Source: Typhlomys cinereus (Eukaryota; Chordata; Mammalia; Rodentia; Platacanthomyidae). Taken from it: a DNA stretch of 64,000 bases. Under the pieces are notes generated by a model. That model did not search any database. It saw only the letters and a list, made by a program, of their open reading frames with translations, and was not told where the DNA came from. The stretch covers positions 248,001 through 312,000 of the forward strand of contig JALPQD010000825.1 in NCBI GenBank assembly GCA_023101885.1, in the 5' to 3' direction. This document shows, piece after piece, positions 54,271-64,000 of this stretch; within the stretch, counting starts at the first letter, position 1; each line of letters starts with the position of its first letter. Both the position numbers and the translations under genes were made by a program.

Positions 54271-56961
54271 TCAGTTGCCAGGGGGAGGGGGAGGAATGTT
54301 CCCAGGGCCCTCGGAAGGGAGAGGGGGTCTCAGCATCGGGGGCATAGGAGCTGGGTGCACCCCAGGATTTGGGGGATGAACCCCTGGAGGCTGGGGGTGG
54401 ACCACGGGAGCAGCAGGATGAACCCCAGGAGGAGGCTGAGGGTGCACCCCTGGGGCCTGGGGGTGAATGCCGGGGGCAGCGGGGTGAACCCCTGGGGCCT
54501 GGGGGTGGACTGCAGGAGTCGGTGGGTGCACTCCTGGGGCCTGGGGGTGCACCCCTGCTGATGGGGGAGGATGGACGCCCGGGGCTGGTGGGTGGACACC
54601 CGGGGCAGGGGGGTGGACCCCAGATGTTGGTGGGTGGACCACTGGTGTTGGTGGGTGTACCCCAGGAGCTGGAGGGTGCACCCCAGGAGCTGGGGGGTGC
54701 ACCACTGGGGCTGGGGGGTGTACCCCAGGAGCTGGCGGGGGCATCTGGGGAGGTGCAGGAGGTCCTGAGGGAGCAGGCCCCGTGGGGGGCATCGGGGGCA
54801 ATGGCAGGCCTCCGGGTGGGGGTGGGGGCAAGGCATCAGGCAGCGGAGGCCGCTGGGGAAGGCCGTTCATCAGGGGGGGTGGGGGCCGCTTCACTCCTGG
54901 GGGTCCAGCAGGGAGGGCAGGTGGTGCTGGGGGCTTCTCCATCTTGAAATGGAACTGGAGAAAAAACTGCAGAGGAGGGTGTGTCAGGGGACTTGTGGGG
55001 GCCTCGTGGGGGACACTGAGGCTGCCCCGCCCAGGACGCCCCTGGCCACACCTGCTTGGTCTCTCGGTTCCAGTGGGTCCAGAACTTGCCCTCAGCCTTG
55101 TCGATCTCCCTGCTGGGAACCTGGGGAGGGGGGAGGAAGAGGTGCTGAGACCCGGGCTGCAGGAAGGCACTGCCTGAGGTCTCCCTGGCCGCCCACTACC
55201 TTGAAGGCGATGGTCTCATAGGGCTCGGCGGCCATCAGCAGGTACTGCCAGCGCCGGTCGGGCGGCTCGATCCTCTGTTCATAGGCCGACATGAAGCGGT
55301 GCCGGGGCATGATGCCCTCAGCAATCTCAGGGTAGTCGATCTGCAGGGCAGGGACTATGGCAGCACTGCCCAAGCCTGCCTGCCCACCTGTTCCCCCTCA
55401 CCAGGAACAGGAGGCTCCGCCCACCTGCCCCCCTCACCTGGAACAGGAGGCTCTGCTGGCCCATCTCAGTGTCCCTCTGCTTGGTCACTGCAAGGAAAAG
55501 GGATGTGGGGGGGGGTCCTCCCTGGTGCTGGGGGTGGCCTGCCACCCACTGAGCAGCACAGAGAAGGGGGCTTGGGATTCATGAATGTGTGGACCAAGCT
55601 GCTCAGGGGGTGCATGGGTGGTGCTTCTGTCCCTGCAGCAGGGTCCCAATATGGTGCTAGGACCCTGGCGAGGGTGACTGGTCCTCAGGCCGGCAGCCCT
55701 CCTCTCCCCTCCCAGCCCGAGTCACCAAGGAACATGGTTCCCTGCCCGCCCTGCCCCCAGGACCAGTCTTCTGACCAGGTCCCCTCAGACCTCTGCTGAG
55801 GGGGCGCCCCTCTCCAGTCCTTCCTTCTCTAGGTCAGCACCTAGGAAGTGCTGGGGCTTATCAGCCACCTGTAGGCCTCTGGGGATGGTGCTGGGCAGTG
55901 CGGAGGCCACAGGACAGAGAGCTGCGTGTAGCTGTTCACCCCGCAGCTGTGCGCACACACCCACCTTTGTAGCCAGGACGGCCGATCTTCACGAACTTCT
56001 TGACTTCCACCTTGACCTTTTCGGGTGCTGGCTGTGCGGGAGCTTCCTTGGCCTCCTTGGCGGCTCGCCGGGCCCTGTGGGCAACAGATGCTGAGGTCCT
56101 GGTCCCCCCCCCCCAGCTCCCAGGCCACAGCCCGGTGCTAGAGTCCCACAGCAGGGTGAGGGAAATTCAGGGGTTTGGGGGTCCCAAAGCAGCAGGAGCA
56201 GAGACGGCAAAAGGAAAAGCACCCCACACAATGTTGGGGAGCCCCCCAGAGCTCCACAGATTTTGTTCTCTTCAGAGTCACAGGGTTCAATGCAGGGCAG
56301 CCCACAACCCCTAAACAAAGAAAGGCCTGGGGCTCCCGGGCACTCACAGGTTGGTCTGATGCTTCTTGCCCTGAGTGTGGGCCAGGTAGCTCCCCTGCAA
56401 AAAGCACACATGCACTCAGGGCTGGTCACTCAGGCTGAGCAGCTGGCCGTCCCTGCCCAGGCCTCAGCTGTGCACAGGAGGGAGGGGAGCAGGGTGGTCC
56501 TGATGAGACCATCCCCCCAACCCCAGAGCAAGGTGGAGCACATGAACCCGGCTATCCTGGGAACAGCTGTGACACATACATCCACCCCTGGCTGGGACCA
56601 ACATGCCCCAAGGGAGATGCCTGGGGACATGCAGCGCGGGCAGGTACCTCATTGTTGTGCAGGGTCAGGCACAGCTTGCACTCATAGGATCCCAGGTGGT
56701 TTTTCATGAAGTATGGATCCTGAGAGGGAACAATCCCACAGGTCAGCCCAGAAAGAGCCCCGTGGTCAGGGCGCCCAATGGGGCTGCAGGACTCTGCAGG
56801 CATGGGAAGGATCTCCCTTCAGCTAGTCAGCCCACCTTGTTGATGTCAATGGTCTCTAGGGCCAGCTGCCGCAGACGCTCTCGCCGGTCACGGTTGCTCT
56901 CAGAGGAGGAGGCCACGCCCCCGCTCCCCGTCTTGCCGCCGGGGCGATGCTGGAAGTCCAT
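54271..56961 (-). CDS. SF3A2: SF3A2 (SAP62/SF3a66), splicing factor 3A subunit 2
   Basis: U2 snRNP component needed for prespliceosome assembly. Coding exons: 56836-56961, 56648-56719, 56348-56394, 55965-56074, 55438-55487, 55200-55340, 55052-55120, 54271-54966; phases agree and give 436 residues (human 464). The N-terminus [15 protein letters not shown], the C2H2 zinc finger (C56, C59, H72, H78: CKLC...HTQGKKH) and the SF3A2 core ([40 protein letters not shown]) are all clear. The C-terminal half is proline-rich with about eighteen GVHPPAP-type heptads, fewer than human, which explains the shorter length. Exon 1 is non-coding: a donor at about 58463 in the CpG island (CCTTCCCG then GTGAGC) fits its end. 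Confidence 0.98.
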
Positions 56962-58462
56962 GATGAAGGTCTAGTGGTGTTAGTGGACAGAGAGAAACCT
57001 GGAGGAGACCAAGAGGTGTGGGGCTGAAGGCACAGACACCCACAGCTGTAAGGGGGAACACAGGCCCTGCCTGCGAGCTTCCTCTGCCCTTCACCCAATC
57101 CCCAGCTGGCCTGAGGGCCGGGGGCAGGTGCCCTGGTCAGGGGATGCCTGCAAGTGACCAGGGTGTGAGGGGAGGTCACTGTACTCCAGAGCCTGCAGCA
57201 GGCACGCGACCACAAGCGCCAAGGACCAGGGAATCCGTCTCCTCAGCCACCCTACACCAGGTACGACAGCTTTTCCTTCTGAGACCTTCTCACGTTGCCC
57301 ATCACCAGTTCCTGCTTCTCCAGGCGCTGTGCCTGAGGACATGCCCACCCCTGACCTCTGCAGGTCCTTCGACAGGAGGAGCGGGAGGGCAGGGTCTCGG
57401 CGGCCCAGGTCTGGTCTCCAACTCCAGGCAACTACGGGTCGGCCTCGCTGCCGAGCCTGGCAACCTTAACTTGAATCCTACTCCCCAAAGCCGTTCTGAC
57501 CCCCATCTGTGCACTCAACACACCTGTGTAAGCCCTTTTCCCACACATTTTTTGAAAAAGAAAGTGTTGGGGCTGTAGGTATGAGCCATCACACCAAGGC
57601 GCGCCCACCAGGGTCCACTCAGGACTCAGCTCCCACTTCCCGGCTTGCTGTGAACTTGCTGGAGGCCACAGGGTCACCTGTGTTTGGACTGGCATGTCCG
57701 ACACCTAACACATTCAAGGGTGCTCTCCCATGGCTCTCTGCTCACTAACACTCCGACTGTCCCAATAAGAGAAGGGTGTTCCCAGGGGCCATGGGGAAGA
57801 ACCAGCGGGGGGTCCCATCTTAAACCTGGCCGAGCCTCTCCGCCAGCAGTGAGCCCAACGCTTAACAATACCGTCACGTTTCGGACGGGTCAGCTGAGGG
57901 CCGCTGCGTCCCCTAAGGTGATGCAGGACGATTTGGGAAGTGCAGGGAGGGGCTGGGGACCCAACGCCCTGGCACAGCGCCTGCTGGCCGCTCCCAAGCC
58001 CCTAGATTCCATCTTCCGTGCAAGAAACCGGGGAGGGGCAGCCTGAGCTAAAAAAATGATACAAAGTGACCTTCGGGCTTTTATCTTCCAATACAGGGGC
58101 TTGCTAGGGGCAGGCACGCCTCCTCGGCCTCACCGAACCACCGAATGTAGTGGCAAAGCTCACCTTGTCGATGGGTACTGGGGGGGGGGCTGATGCAGGA
58201 GGATGAACCCGAGTTGAAGGATAGGCTGGGCGGATGCCTAGTGAGACCTTCAGAAAGGCCTCGATGAACCTTCTGAAAGGTGAGGCTAGGGAGGGAGCAC
58301 CGACTACGAGGGGCCACCCACCAACTACGCGCTAAAAATCAGGCTCGATCCGTCGAGAACTGTTACTGCACAGGCAACGGTGACCCGGGCAGGGAACTCC
58401 CGCGGCTCAGAGGTGCAAAGTCTGCGATCTCATACGTTGCGCACCCCGTAGCCCCGGCTCAC

Positions 58463-59319
58463 CGGGAAGGAAACTGAGGCAGCCGCGGGAGAGGGCTGGA
58501 GGCTCGAAATCGAGACGACCAGGTGGGGCTCACGAGCACCCGGGGGGGAGGGAGGGGGCAACCGAGGCAACCTGCGGCGCGCGTTCCCTCGCGGCGCCAA
58601 CGGGCGTGGCGGAAACGCACCTCCGGGGCTCAACGGGAACGCGCGACCCGCCCCGCCCCGCCCGCAGCGTCCCGGAGACCCGCGGCAGGACCCAGCCGCG
58701 CAGCCCGCGTCTCTCCTCACCCACGCCCGAAGCCGCGCTGCTCGGGCCCAGCTCGGACGACGAAGCCTCGACTTCGCGGTGCGCGAGCGCCGAGGCGGCC
58801 GGCGCAATCACTTCTGAGAGCGCGCCCTTGAGTGAGGCGAATGCGCCTGTGCGGCCCACGCGCTGACCCGGAAGGAGATTCGGGAGGCGGGAAAGAGAAG
58901 CGTGCGCGTGCGTACAATCCTCGCCAGACCGCGCTCGAAGTCCGTTCTAAATCTCGCACCGCTGACTCTCGCGAGATGCGTCCTGGACGTCTGGTTGTCT
59001 GGAGCAGGGGATGCGCTGTGATTGTAACCACACGTCAAATACAACGTCCTAAGTTTAGAACATTTCTAGGTTCCGTGAGGGCGGCCGGGACACTCCCCCC
59101 GCAGCCCGGGGTCCCTTCTGCGCAGCCCACGCAGGGCAGCGTCCCGCAGCGGCGGAAGGCAGGATGGCAAGGCCCATGGTGCGCAGGCGCAGCAGCCCCG
59201 GAGGCGCTTCCGGGGAGACGCTTCGGGACCTTTGTGGCGCTGTCCGCGGCCAGAGGCTGAACGGAGGCCGGGAAGGCGGGTGCGGCCCTCGTTCTGTGTC
59301 GCAGATCGCGACGGCGCCG
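58463..59319. promoter_or_regulatory. SF3A2 (-) / PLEKHJ1 (+) bidirectional CpG-island promoter
   Basis: CpG-rich sequence between two divergent genes. It includes the probable SF3A2 non-coding exon 1 (about 58463-58860), a perfect TCTCGCGAGA palindrome at 58967-58976 (BANP/Kaiso-type motif of CpG-island promoters) and an NRF1-type TGCGCAGGCGCA at 59180-59191. No TATA box is evident. Exact start sites cannot be read from sequence. Confidence 0.75.
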
Positions 59320-60637
59320 ATGCGGTACAACGAGAAGGAGCTGCGGGAGCTGTCTCGGCAGCCGGCCGAGATGGCGGCAGAGCTGGGCATGCGGGGTCCC
59401 AAGAAGGGAAGCGGTGAGCGGGCCGGGGCCGGGCGCGCTGGGGACACGGGGTGTCGCGGGACGCCCGAGCCCTGAAGCTTCTACCCCCTCCTCCCCGTGC
59501 CACAGTGACTAAGCGGCGGCTGGTGAAGCTGGTGGCCAACTTCCTCTTCTACTTCCGCCCGGAGGAGACCGAGGTAGGGGCGTGGGGGGCGCGGGGAGCC
59601 CGCGCGCACCGGCGCCTGGCACTCACCGCCGTGTCTTGCGCAGCCCCTCGGAGCCCTGCTGCTGGAGCGCTGCACAGTGGCCCAGGAGGAGCCCGGCGCC
59701 TTCGCCATCAGTAAGTGCACCTCGCCCCGCGCCTCTCGCTGCGTCCTGATTGTGTCCCGGGACGCCGGCCCAGCTGTCAGTCACAGGGCCGCGCCCGGGG
59801 CGAGCGAGCCGGGTACTGGGGATTCCCAAGGGTTTCCAGGGGTTGATGTTGCCAGCTGGTGTCGGGGAGGGTCAGGTGCCTCCTAGGTGCCTATACCCGC
59901 GGGTTTGAGTGGCAGTGTCTACTCAGGTTTGCTTTCTGCTCCGAGGCAGGGAGGCAGCCCCGTCTTCATTTCCCCCCCTCAAAGATTTGGGCTCCTCTCT
60001 CCGTGGTCCCTGGGGCGCTCTTTCTAATGGGACCCACCCCAGTGACCTCATTCACCCCCGCAACTACACCCACAAGGTTTTCCCTGGAGTCACGGGGCAG
60101 AGGACTCTGTTGGAGGCAGATGATGGGCTGGTGTTGGGGCCCAGGAGGGAGTTGGCACTCGGGACGGGCAGGGTGCCGGCCCATGAGAACCCACCCGAGA
60201 TGGTCCTGGCTGTGGGTTCCGGCAGGCTTTGCGGAAGACCCCGAGAGGAAATACCACTTTGAGTGCTGTAGCCCCGAGCAGTGTCAGGAGTGGATGGACG
60301 CCCTGCAGCGGGCCAGGTGGGGACCACGGGGACCCCCGGGAGGCAGGGGACACCTGGAGCCAGGTGGGAAGGTGGCTGATCAGACCAACAGACCTGGCCC
60401 TTTCTCCCAGTTATGAGTACATGCGCCAGAGTCTTGCCTTCTACAGGACGGAGATTCAGAAGATGACGGGAAAGGTATGGGGGCCAGAGGCTGGGGGAGG
60501 GGCACCCCTGCTAGACTACAGCACTCCTCTGAGGACCCTCACAGGCCCCTGCTAAGACCTTATGCTCCCCACAGGACCCCCTGGAGCAGTTCGGGATCTC
60601 GGAGGAGACCAGATTCCAACTCAACTGGCCTGCCTAG
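59320..60637 (+). CDS. PLEKHJ1: PLEKHJ1, pleckstrin homology domain-containing J1
   Basis: Small single-PH-domain protein (GNRPX); its role is poorly known. Exons: 59320-59413, 59506-59573, 59644-59710, 60226-60316, 60411-60474, 60575-60637; phases agree and give 148 residues (human about 149). It begins MRYNEKELRELSRQPAEMAA; the PH fold is seen in KRRLVKLVANFLFYFRPEE, LGALLLERCTVAQEE, DPERKYHFECCSPEQCQEWM and the closing helix to TGKDPLEQFGISEE. I chose the conserved MRYNEKEL start, but an in-frame ATG at 59164 would add 52 residues. The gene is divergent from SF3A2 and converges on DOT1L. Confidence 0.97.
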
Positions 60638-60924
60638 GGACGGGCAGGCCGCTTACGTCAGCTCCCAGACCGAAGCTCAAGACTGACCCTTGGGGGAGGC
60701 TGAACCTTTTAATGGGGGGGTGCTCAGGTTGGTGGGCAGGGGCTGTGGTTTTAGACCAGAAGGTCCAGTCGGGACCCTCTTCTGCCGCCATCGGAGCGGC
60801 TCCCAGGTGAATGTATTCATTGTTGAAGCTGTGAATGGCGAGGGTTCCCTCTTGGCTGGCTGTGAACCCCACTCATGCTGAAAGGGCAGACCTGGTGCTG
60901 GCCCTCAGGCACCACCTGCTCTTT

Positions 60925-60930
60925 AATAAA
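60925..60930 (+). terminator. PLEKHJ1 poly(A) signal
   Basis: AATAAA in CTCTTTAATAAAAGG, about 288 bases after the stop. Confidence 0.85.
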
Positions 60931-61133
60931 AGGTACCTCTTTTCCAAAAGTGCATCCTGAATAGGGAGAGGTGGGGACCCAGGGAGAACAAGCCCCCTGC
61001 AGTCAGGACATGGTAGACAAGGAGCGGGCCCCTCACTGTGTACAGTCAGCACACAAGGGAAGGTGGATGGCAGTGGGGTTCCCCCACCTGGGGAGGCCAC
61101 AGAAACAAGACATTGGTCCAGGTGGAAACAGCT

Positions 61134-61139
61134 TTTATT
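61134..61139 (-). terminator. DOT1L poly(A) signal
   Basis: TTTATT on plus (AATAAA on minus) about 2 kb beyond the DOT1L stop at 63141 and about 200 bases from the PLEKHJ1 signal on the other strand. Confidence 0.6.
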
Positions 61140-63140
61140 GTGGTGCGGGGACTGGCACGGGGCAGTGTTGCCCTGGGACCAGGACAGAACAGTTAGGTAC
61201 AGAGGTGATCATAGGACAGAGAGAAGTCGAGCATTACAAACAGGCAGGGGGTGGAGGGAGCTCTGTGTGGTCTCAATCTGTCCCCTAGGACCTGACGTCA
61301 AGAATGCGGAGGACCAAGTTCCAGTCCCTAGGACCTTCTTAACAGTTCCTGAGCTAGATCCATGGCAGCCCCCCAACTTTCCCTGGGTGGTCCCAGTTCA
61401 CAGCAGCACAGCCCCGAGCTGGACCACCGAGGCAACCTGGGTACCCAGGGGCACATGGTCAGCGTTTTGTGGGTCCCGCCTGACTCCCGTGGGCTTGTGC
61501 CCAGAGCACCAGTGTGGGCACCTGGCAAACTTCAAAGCCTCAAGTAGATGGAGGTGGTTGGCCCCCACCCACGGCCCCCCTGAGCAGGAGCCACCTGGAG
61601 GCCAGGGCCTACAGTGTTTGCTTAGCATCTGAGTGACTTCCAGCGAGTTCGCTCGGCAAGGCCCCTGCAGCGCCCAGAGGAGCGATGGTGGGCTCAGACC
61701 TGCCGGCTCAGCCCAGAGCACCAAGGAGGGTGGGGAGGACCACCAGCACCATCTTTGGGACAGGCCGGTTCGACCTGTCCGCACCCCAACTGGAAGCAAC
61801 AGGTGGGAGGTAAGACCAGACCTGCGCAGCAAGCCCAGCCCCTCCTGCCCCTGTGGGCACCCTGCTGGGACAGTGACCAGAATGTGGGCACCTGGGTCTC
61901 GCTTGTGCATTTGAATAAATAAAGGATCTCTCTCTCAGCTCACTGTACATATGCAATCTAAAAATAGACCAGCAAGTCTGAGGTTTATAAATTCTCATCT
62001 CTACAAAATACTGCCACTCATGACTCTTATACACAGGGGTGGGGCTGCTGCTGGCCACTCCTGCCACCAGGCCTGACCTGTAGCCAGCAAAGCCAAGGAA
62101 TACAAAAGTAAATGCACTTGTCGCTGGGCCCACAGGCCCTGCATCGCACACTCAGCACCACTGGACCCGGCGCCCTCATGCATCGTGCAGTGACGGGCCT
62201 GGGCAGGAGCTGGAGTCGCTCCTGAGATGGGTTGGTGGTGGTGAGCATCAGCAGCGCCCAGGCGAGGCGGGCACAGGGTTAGCACCTGGCGGGTGGCAAG
62301 GTCCTATCTCAGACACTTGGGCTTCTGCTCCGATGGAATGAAACAGGTCAGAGTTGCTTATACTTTTTAAAAAAACGATAAATACTTTATCTAAAACTAT
62401 CCAGTCACACGGTGCGGCTCAGCACTTCCTGCGGTGCAGCCATTCAGATTCACAGTGGGGCGTCCGGCCGTCCCTGTGGGCAGCAGGCGGTGGGCCGCAC
62501 CATCCTTGCATAGGTCGCGGTTGAGGTAGAAGTCCTAGGTACCTGTGGGCACACAAGGGAGCCGCAGTGAGGTGGGGGAAAGGAAGCTGGCACAGCCGCG
62601 TCTGCATACACCCACTGTGGCGCCCCACTCCTCAGGACAGATCCCTAGAGGCAGCTCTGTAGAGGCAGCTGTCACACCTGACCACATGGTGGCCAAAGAC
62701 CAAACAGCCTGCCCACCCACGGCTGCCAGCTGCTTCGCCAGCAGCACAAAACCCAAACCAGGCAAGACTCAGCCTCACCCAGGGAGGTGTGAACAGGCCT
62801 TGCTCAAGGCTGGGGGCCACTCGTAGCCCCTGCCTCACGCTCGTGCGTCTGTCCACTTGGGGCCATGGCCCAGGCCTGGCCACTGCCATCCCTGACTCAC
62901 CTGGGTAGCTCCCCTGCTGCCCTGGGCAGGTGGGCTGGAGGGAGAGGGCTCCCTCAGTCAGGATGCTGGCAGTTATGGCCCAGCCTCCCTAAGCCCCACC
63001 CTCCCACTCCAAGGTGAAGACCCAGCCTCAGACGAGCCTGCTGCTGTCTCCTGGGCAGGAGGAGGGACGGGGGTCTCCCCAGTGAGTCCTTTGGCTCTGG
63101 CCTTACCTTACAGAACAGAACTGCTAGCTAAGCAAGGTCT
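61140..63140 (-). other. DOT1L: DOT1L 3' UTR (probable)
   Basis: A stretch of 2 kb without recognisable coding exons between the DOT1L stop and its poly(A) signal. An A/T-rich segment (about 61905-62000 and 62340-62400) may hold regulatory or alternative 3' end signals. Short open frames here are not conserved as far as I can tell. An alternative 3' coding exon cannot be excluded. Confidence 0.55.
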
Positions 63141-64000
63141 TTATCGAGGCTTAACCCCCGCAAGGTGCGCGGCATAGGAAGGCGGCATGCCAAGGGAAAC
63201 CCACACAGCAGTCGACCCCGCAGAGCTGGCCTGTGGGGTGGCGGGCGCGGCCTGCGCCAGGGCCAGCCGGGGCAGGGGCTGGTGGTGCACGGTGAAGGAG
63301 GGGCGGGAGACCTTGTGCGGGAGGGAGGCGAGCTTGACAGACAGAGAGGCGTTAGCAGGCTGCAGGGAGGCGGCAGAGTTGGGGGGTAAGAAAGCTTTGT
63401 TAGCAGGTAGGGAGGTGAGGAGCACGGACTCCGAGCTACAGGCCAGCAGCGCGGGAGGAGGAGGCAAGGCAGCGTTAGGTGGAGGGGGAGCATGGAGGGT
63501 GGGGGGCCCCGAGGGGGGCCGGCCCAGCTGCTGAGGAGGAAGGAGATGAGGCGGAGGGGGCAGCCGGGTCTCAGCTGAGGCCGCGGCCTGAAAGGAAGAG
63601 GCCGAGGTGCTGGCCGCCTGCAGCGGGCTCAGACCCAACGTGGTGCTGCTACACACAGCCTGGCTGCCGGCACCAGCTCCAAACGCGTGAGCAGAGGCGG
63701 AAGGCACCGCGGGGTTAAAGATACCTGCAAACAGGAGAGAAACGTAGCTTCACCAGGCGGCACATCCAAGCGTGGCACAGGCCACCACAGGCAGAAGCAG
63801 GCAGAGAGGCGGCATCGGCGCAGGCAGAAGCAGGTGGACAGGCGGCATTGGCACAGGCAGAAGCAGGCACAGTGAGGACACTTACCAGCTGAGGCCCCAC
63901 CCCTCGGGCCCACCTGCCCGCCCCTGCCCCGCCACAGGGCATATGGGTGGTCACCTCAAAGGAGCCGCCCCAGCAGGCCCTAGTTAAGTACGTGGTCTTC
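63141..64000 (-). CDS. DOT1L: DOT1L, histone H3K79 methyltransferase, C-terminal end, partial
   Basis: Only the non-catalytic C-terminal part of this nuclear enzyme is present. The last coding exon is 63141-63724 (194 full codons including the stop TAA at 63141-63143), starting GIFNPAVPSAS. It contains SLSVKLASLPHKVSRPSFTV, HHQPLPRLALAQAAP and the terminal VWVSLGMPPSYAAHLAGVKP plus R, which match DOT1L as I know it. A strong donor at 63886 (CAGCTG then GTAAGTG) marks the end of the preceding exon, whose last codons read GGASAG across the junction; I could not fix its start. The methyltransferase domain is beyond the right edge. Confidence 0.92.

Noticed and set aside
54355..54947. Plus-strand open frames rich in Gly antisense to SF3A2
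   Set aside because: They are the antisense shadow of the Pro/His heptad repeats of SF3A2.
61063..61632. Open frame of 189 codons near the DOT1L 3' end
   Set aside because: No recognisable domain, and it lies antisense to the probable DOT1L 3' UTR after the PLEKHJ1 poly(A) signal.

Overview
The window is mammalian nuclear DNA from a rodent. The rodent call rests on many B2/ID-type tRNA-derived SINEs (heads of the form GGGCTGGAGAGGTGGCTCAG), B1-like fragments and CA/GA-rich simple repeats. The long SINE body with a (CA)n tail resembles the SINEs described for Geomyoidea (kangaroo rats, pocket mice, gophers), but that narrower placement is an inference. All ten recognisable genes belong to the block that in human lies on 19p13.3 in the order DOT1L - PLEKHJ1 - SF3A2 - AMH - JSRP1 - OAZ1 - (PEAK3) - LINGO3 - LSM7 - SPPL2B - TMPRSS9. 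Here the block is read in the opposite direction with all relative orientations kept.

Layout from left to right. 564-2916 (-): first four coding exons of TMPRSS9, running off the left edge. 2917-9593: intergenic, SINE-rich. 9594-20979 (-): SPPL2B, 15 coding exons; its large first intron holds a degenerate LTR retroelement at 17948-20809. 20980-21098: very short bidirectional promoter shared with LSM7. 21099-23435 (+): LSM7. 23436-29080: intergenic. About 29090-38616 (+): LINGO3, with a probable non-coding first exon in a CpG island and one coding exon at 35478-37250. 38640-40530: the interval where human has PEAK3; no intact PEAK3 was recognised, only duplicated, decayed coding-like fragments. 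40533-42987 (-): OAZ1 with its +1 programmed frameshift site. 43320-48480: intergenic, with a tandem array of eleven CTCF-like motifs at 46720-47124. 48819-51692 (+): JSRP1, interrupted by one in-frame stop codon. 51670-53891 (-): AMH. 54204-56961 plus a 5' non-coding exon near 58.5-58.9 kb (-): SF3A2. 59320-60930 (+): PLEKHJ1, divergent from SF3A2 across a CpG island. 61134-64000 (-): 3' end of DOT1L.

The genes form no pathway together. They are housekeeping genes (splicing: SF3A2, LSM7; polyamine control: OAZ1; chromatin: DOT1L; membrane proteolysis: SPPL2B) packed tightly with tissue-restricted genes (AMH in gonad, JSRP1 in muscle, LINGO3 in neurons, TMPRSS9). The compact spacing creates shared control elements: two bidirectional promoters, an AMH promoter squeezed behind SF3A2, and a JSRP1/AMH convergent pair whose poly(A) signals cross.

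The most notable observations are the CTCF-motif minisatellite, the TGG-to-TAG nonsense codon in JSRP1, and an OAZ1 last exon whose stop codon now lies inside the AATAAA poly(A) signal. Others are a strongly strand-skewed OAZ1 intron 1, a dispersed tandem repeat made of ID-SINE heads, and an unidentified open frame between LINGO3 and OAZ1. Exon borders were placed by reading splice sites by eye and checking that codon phases add up.
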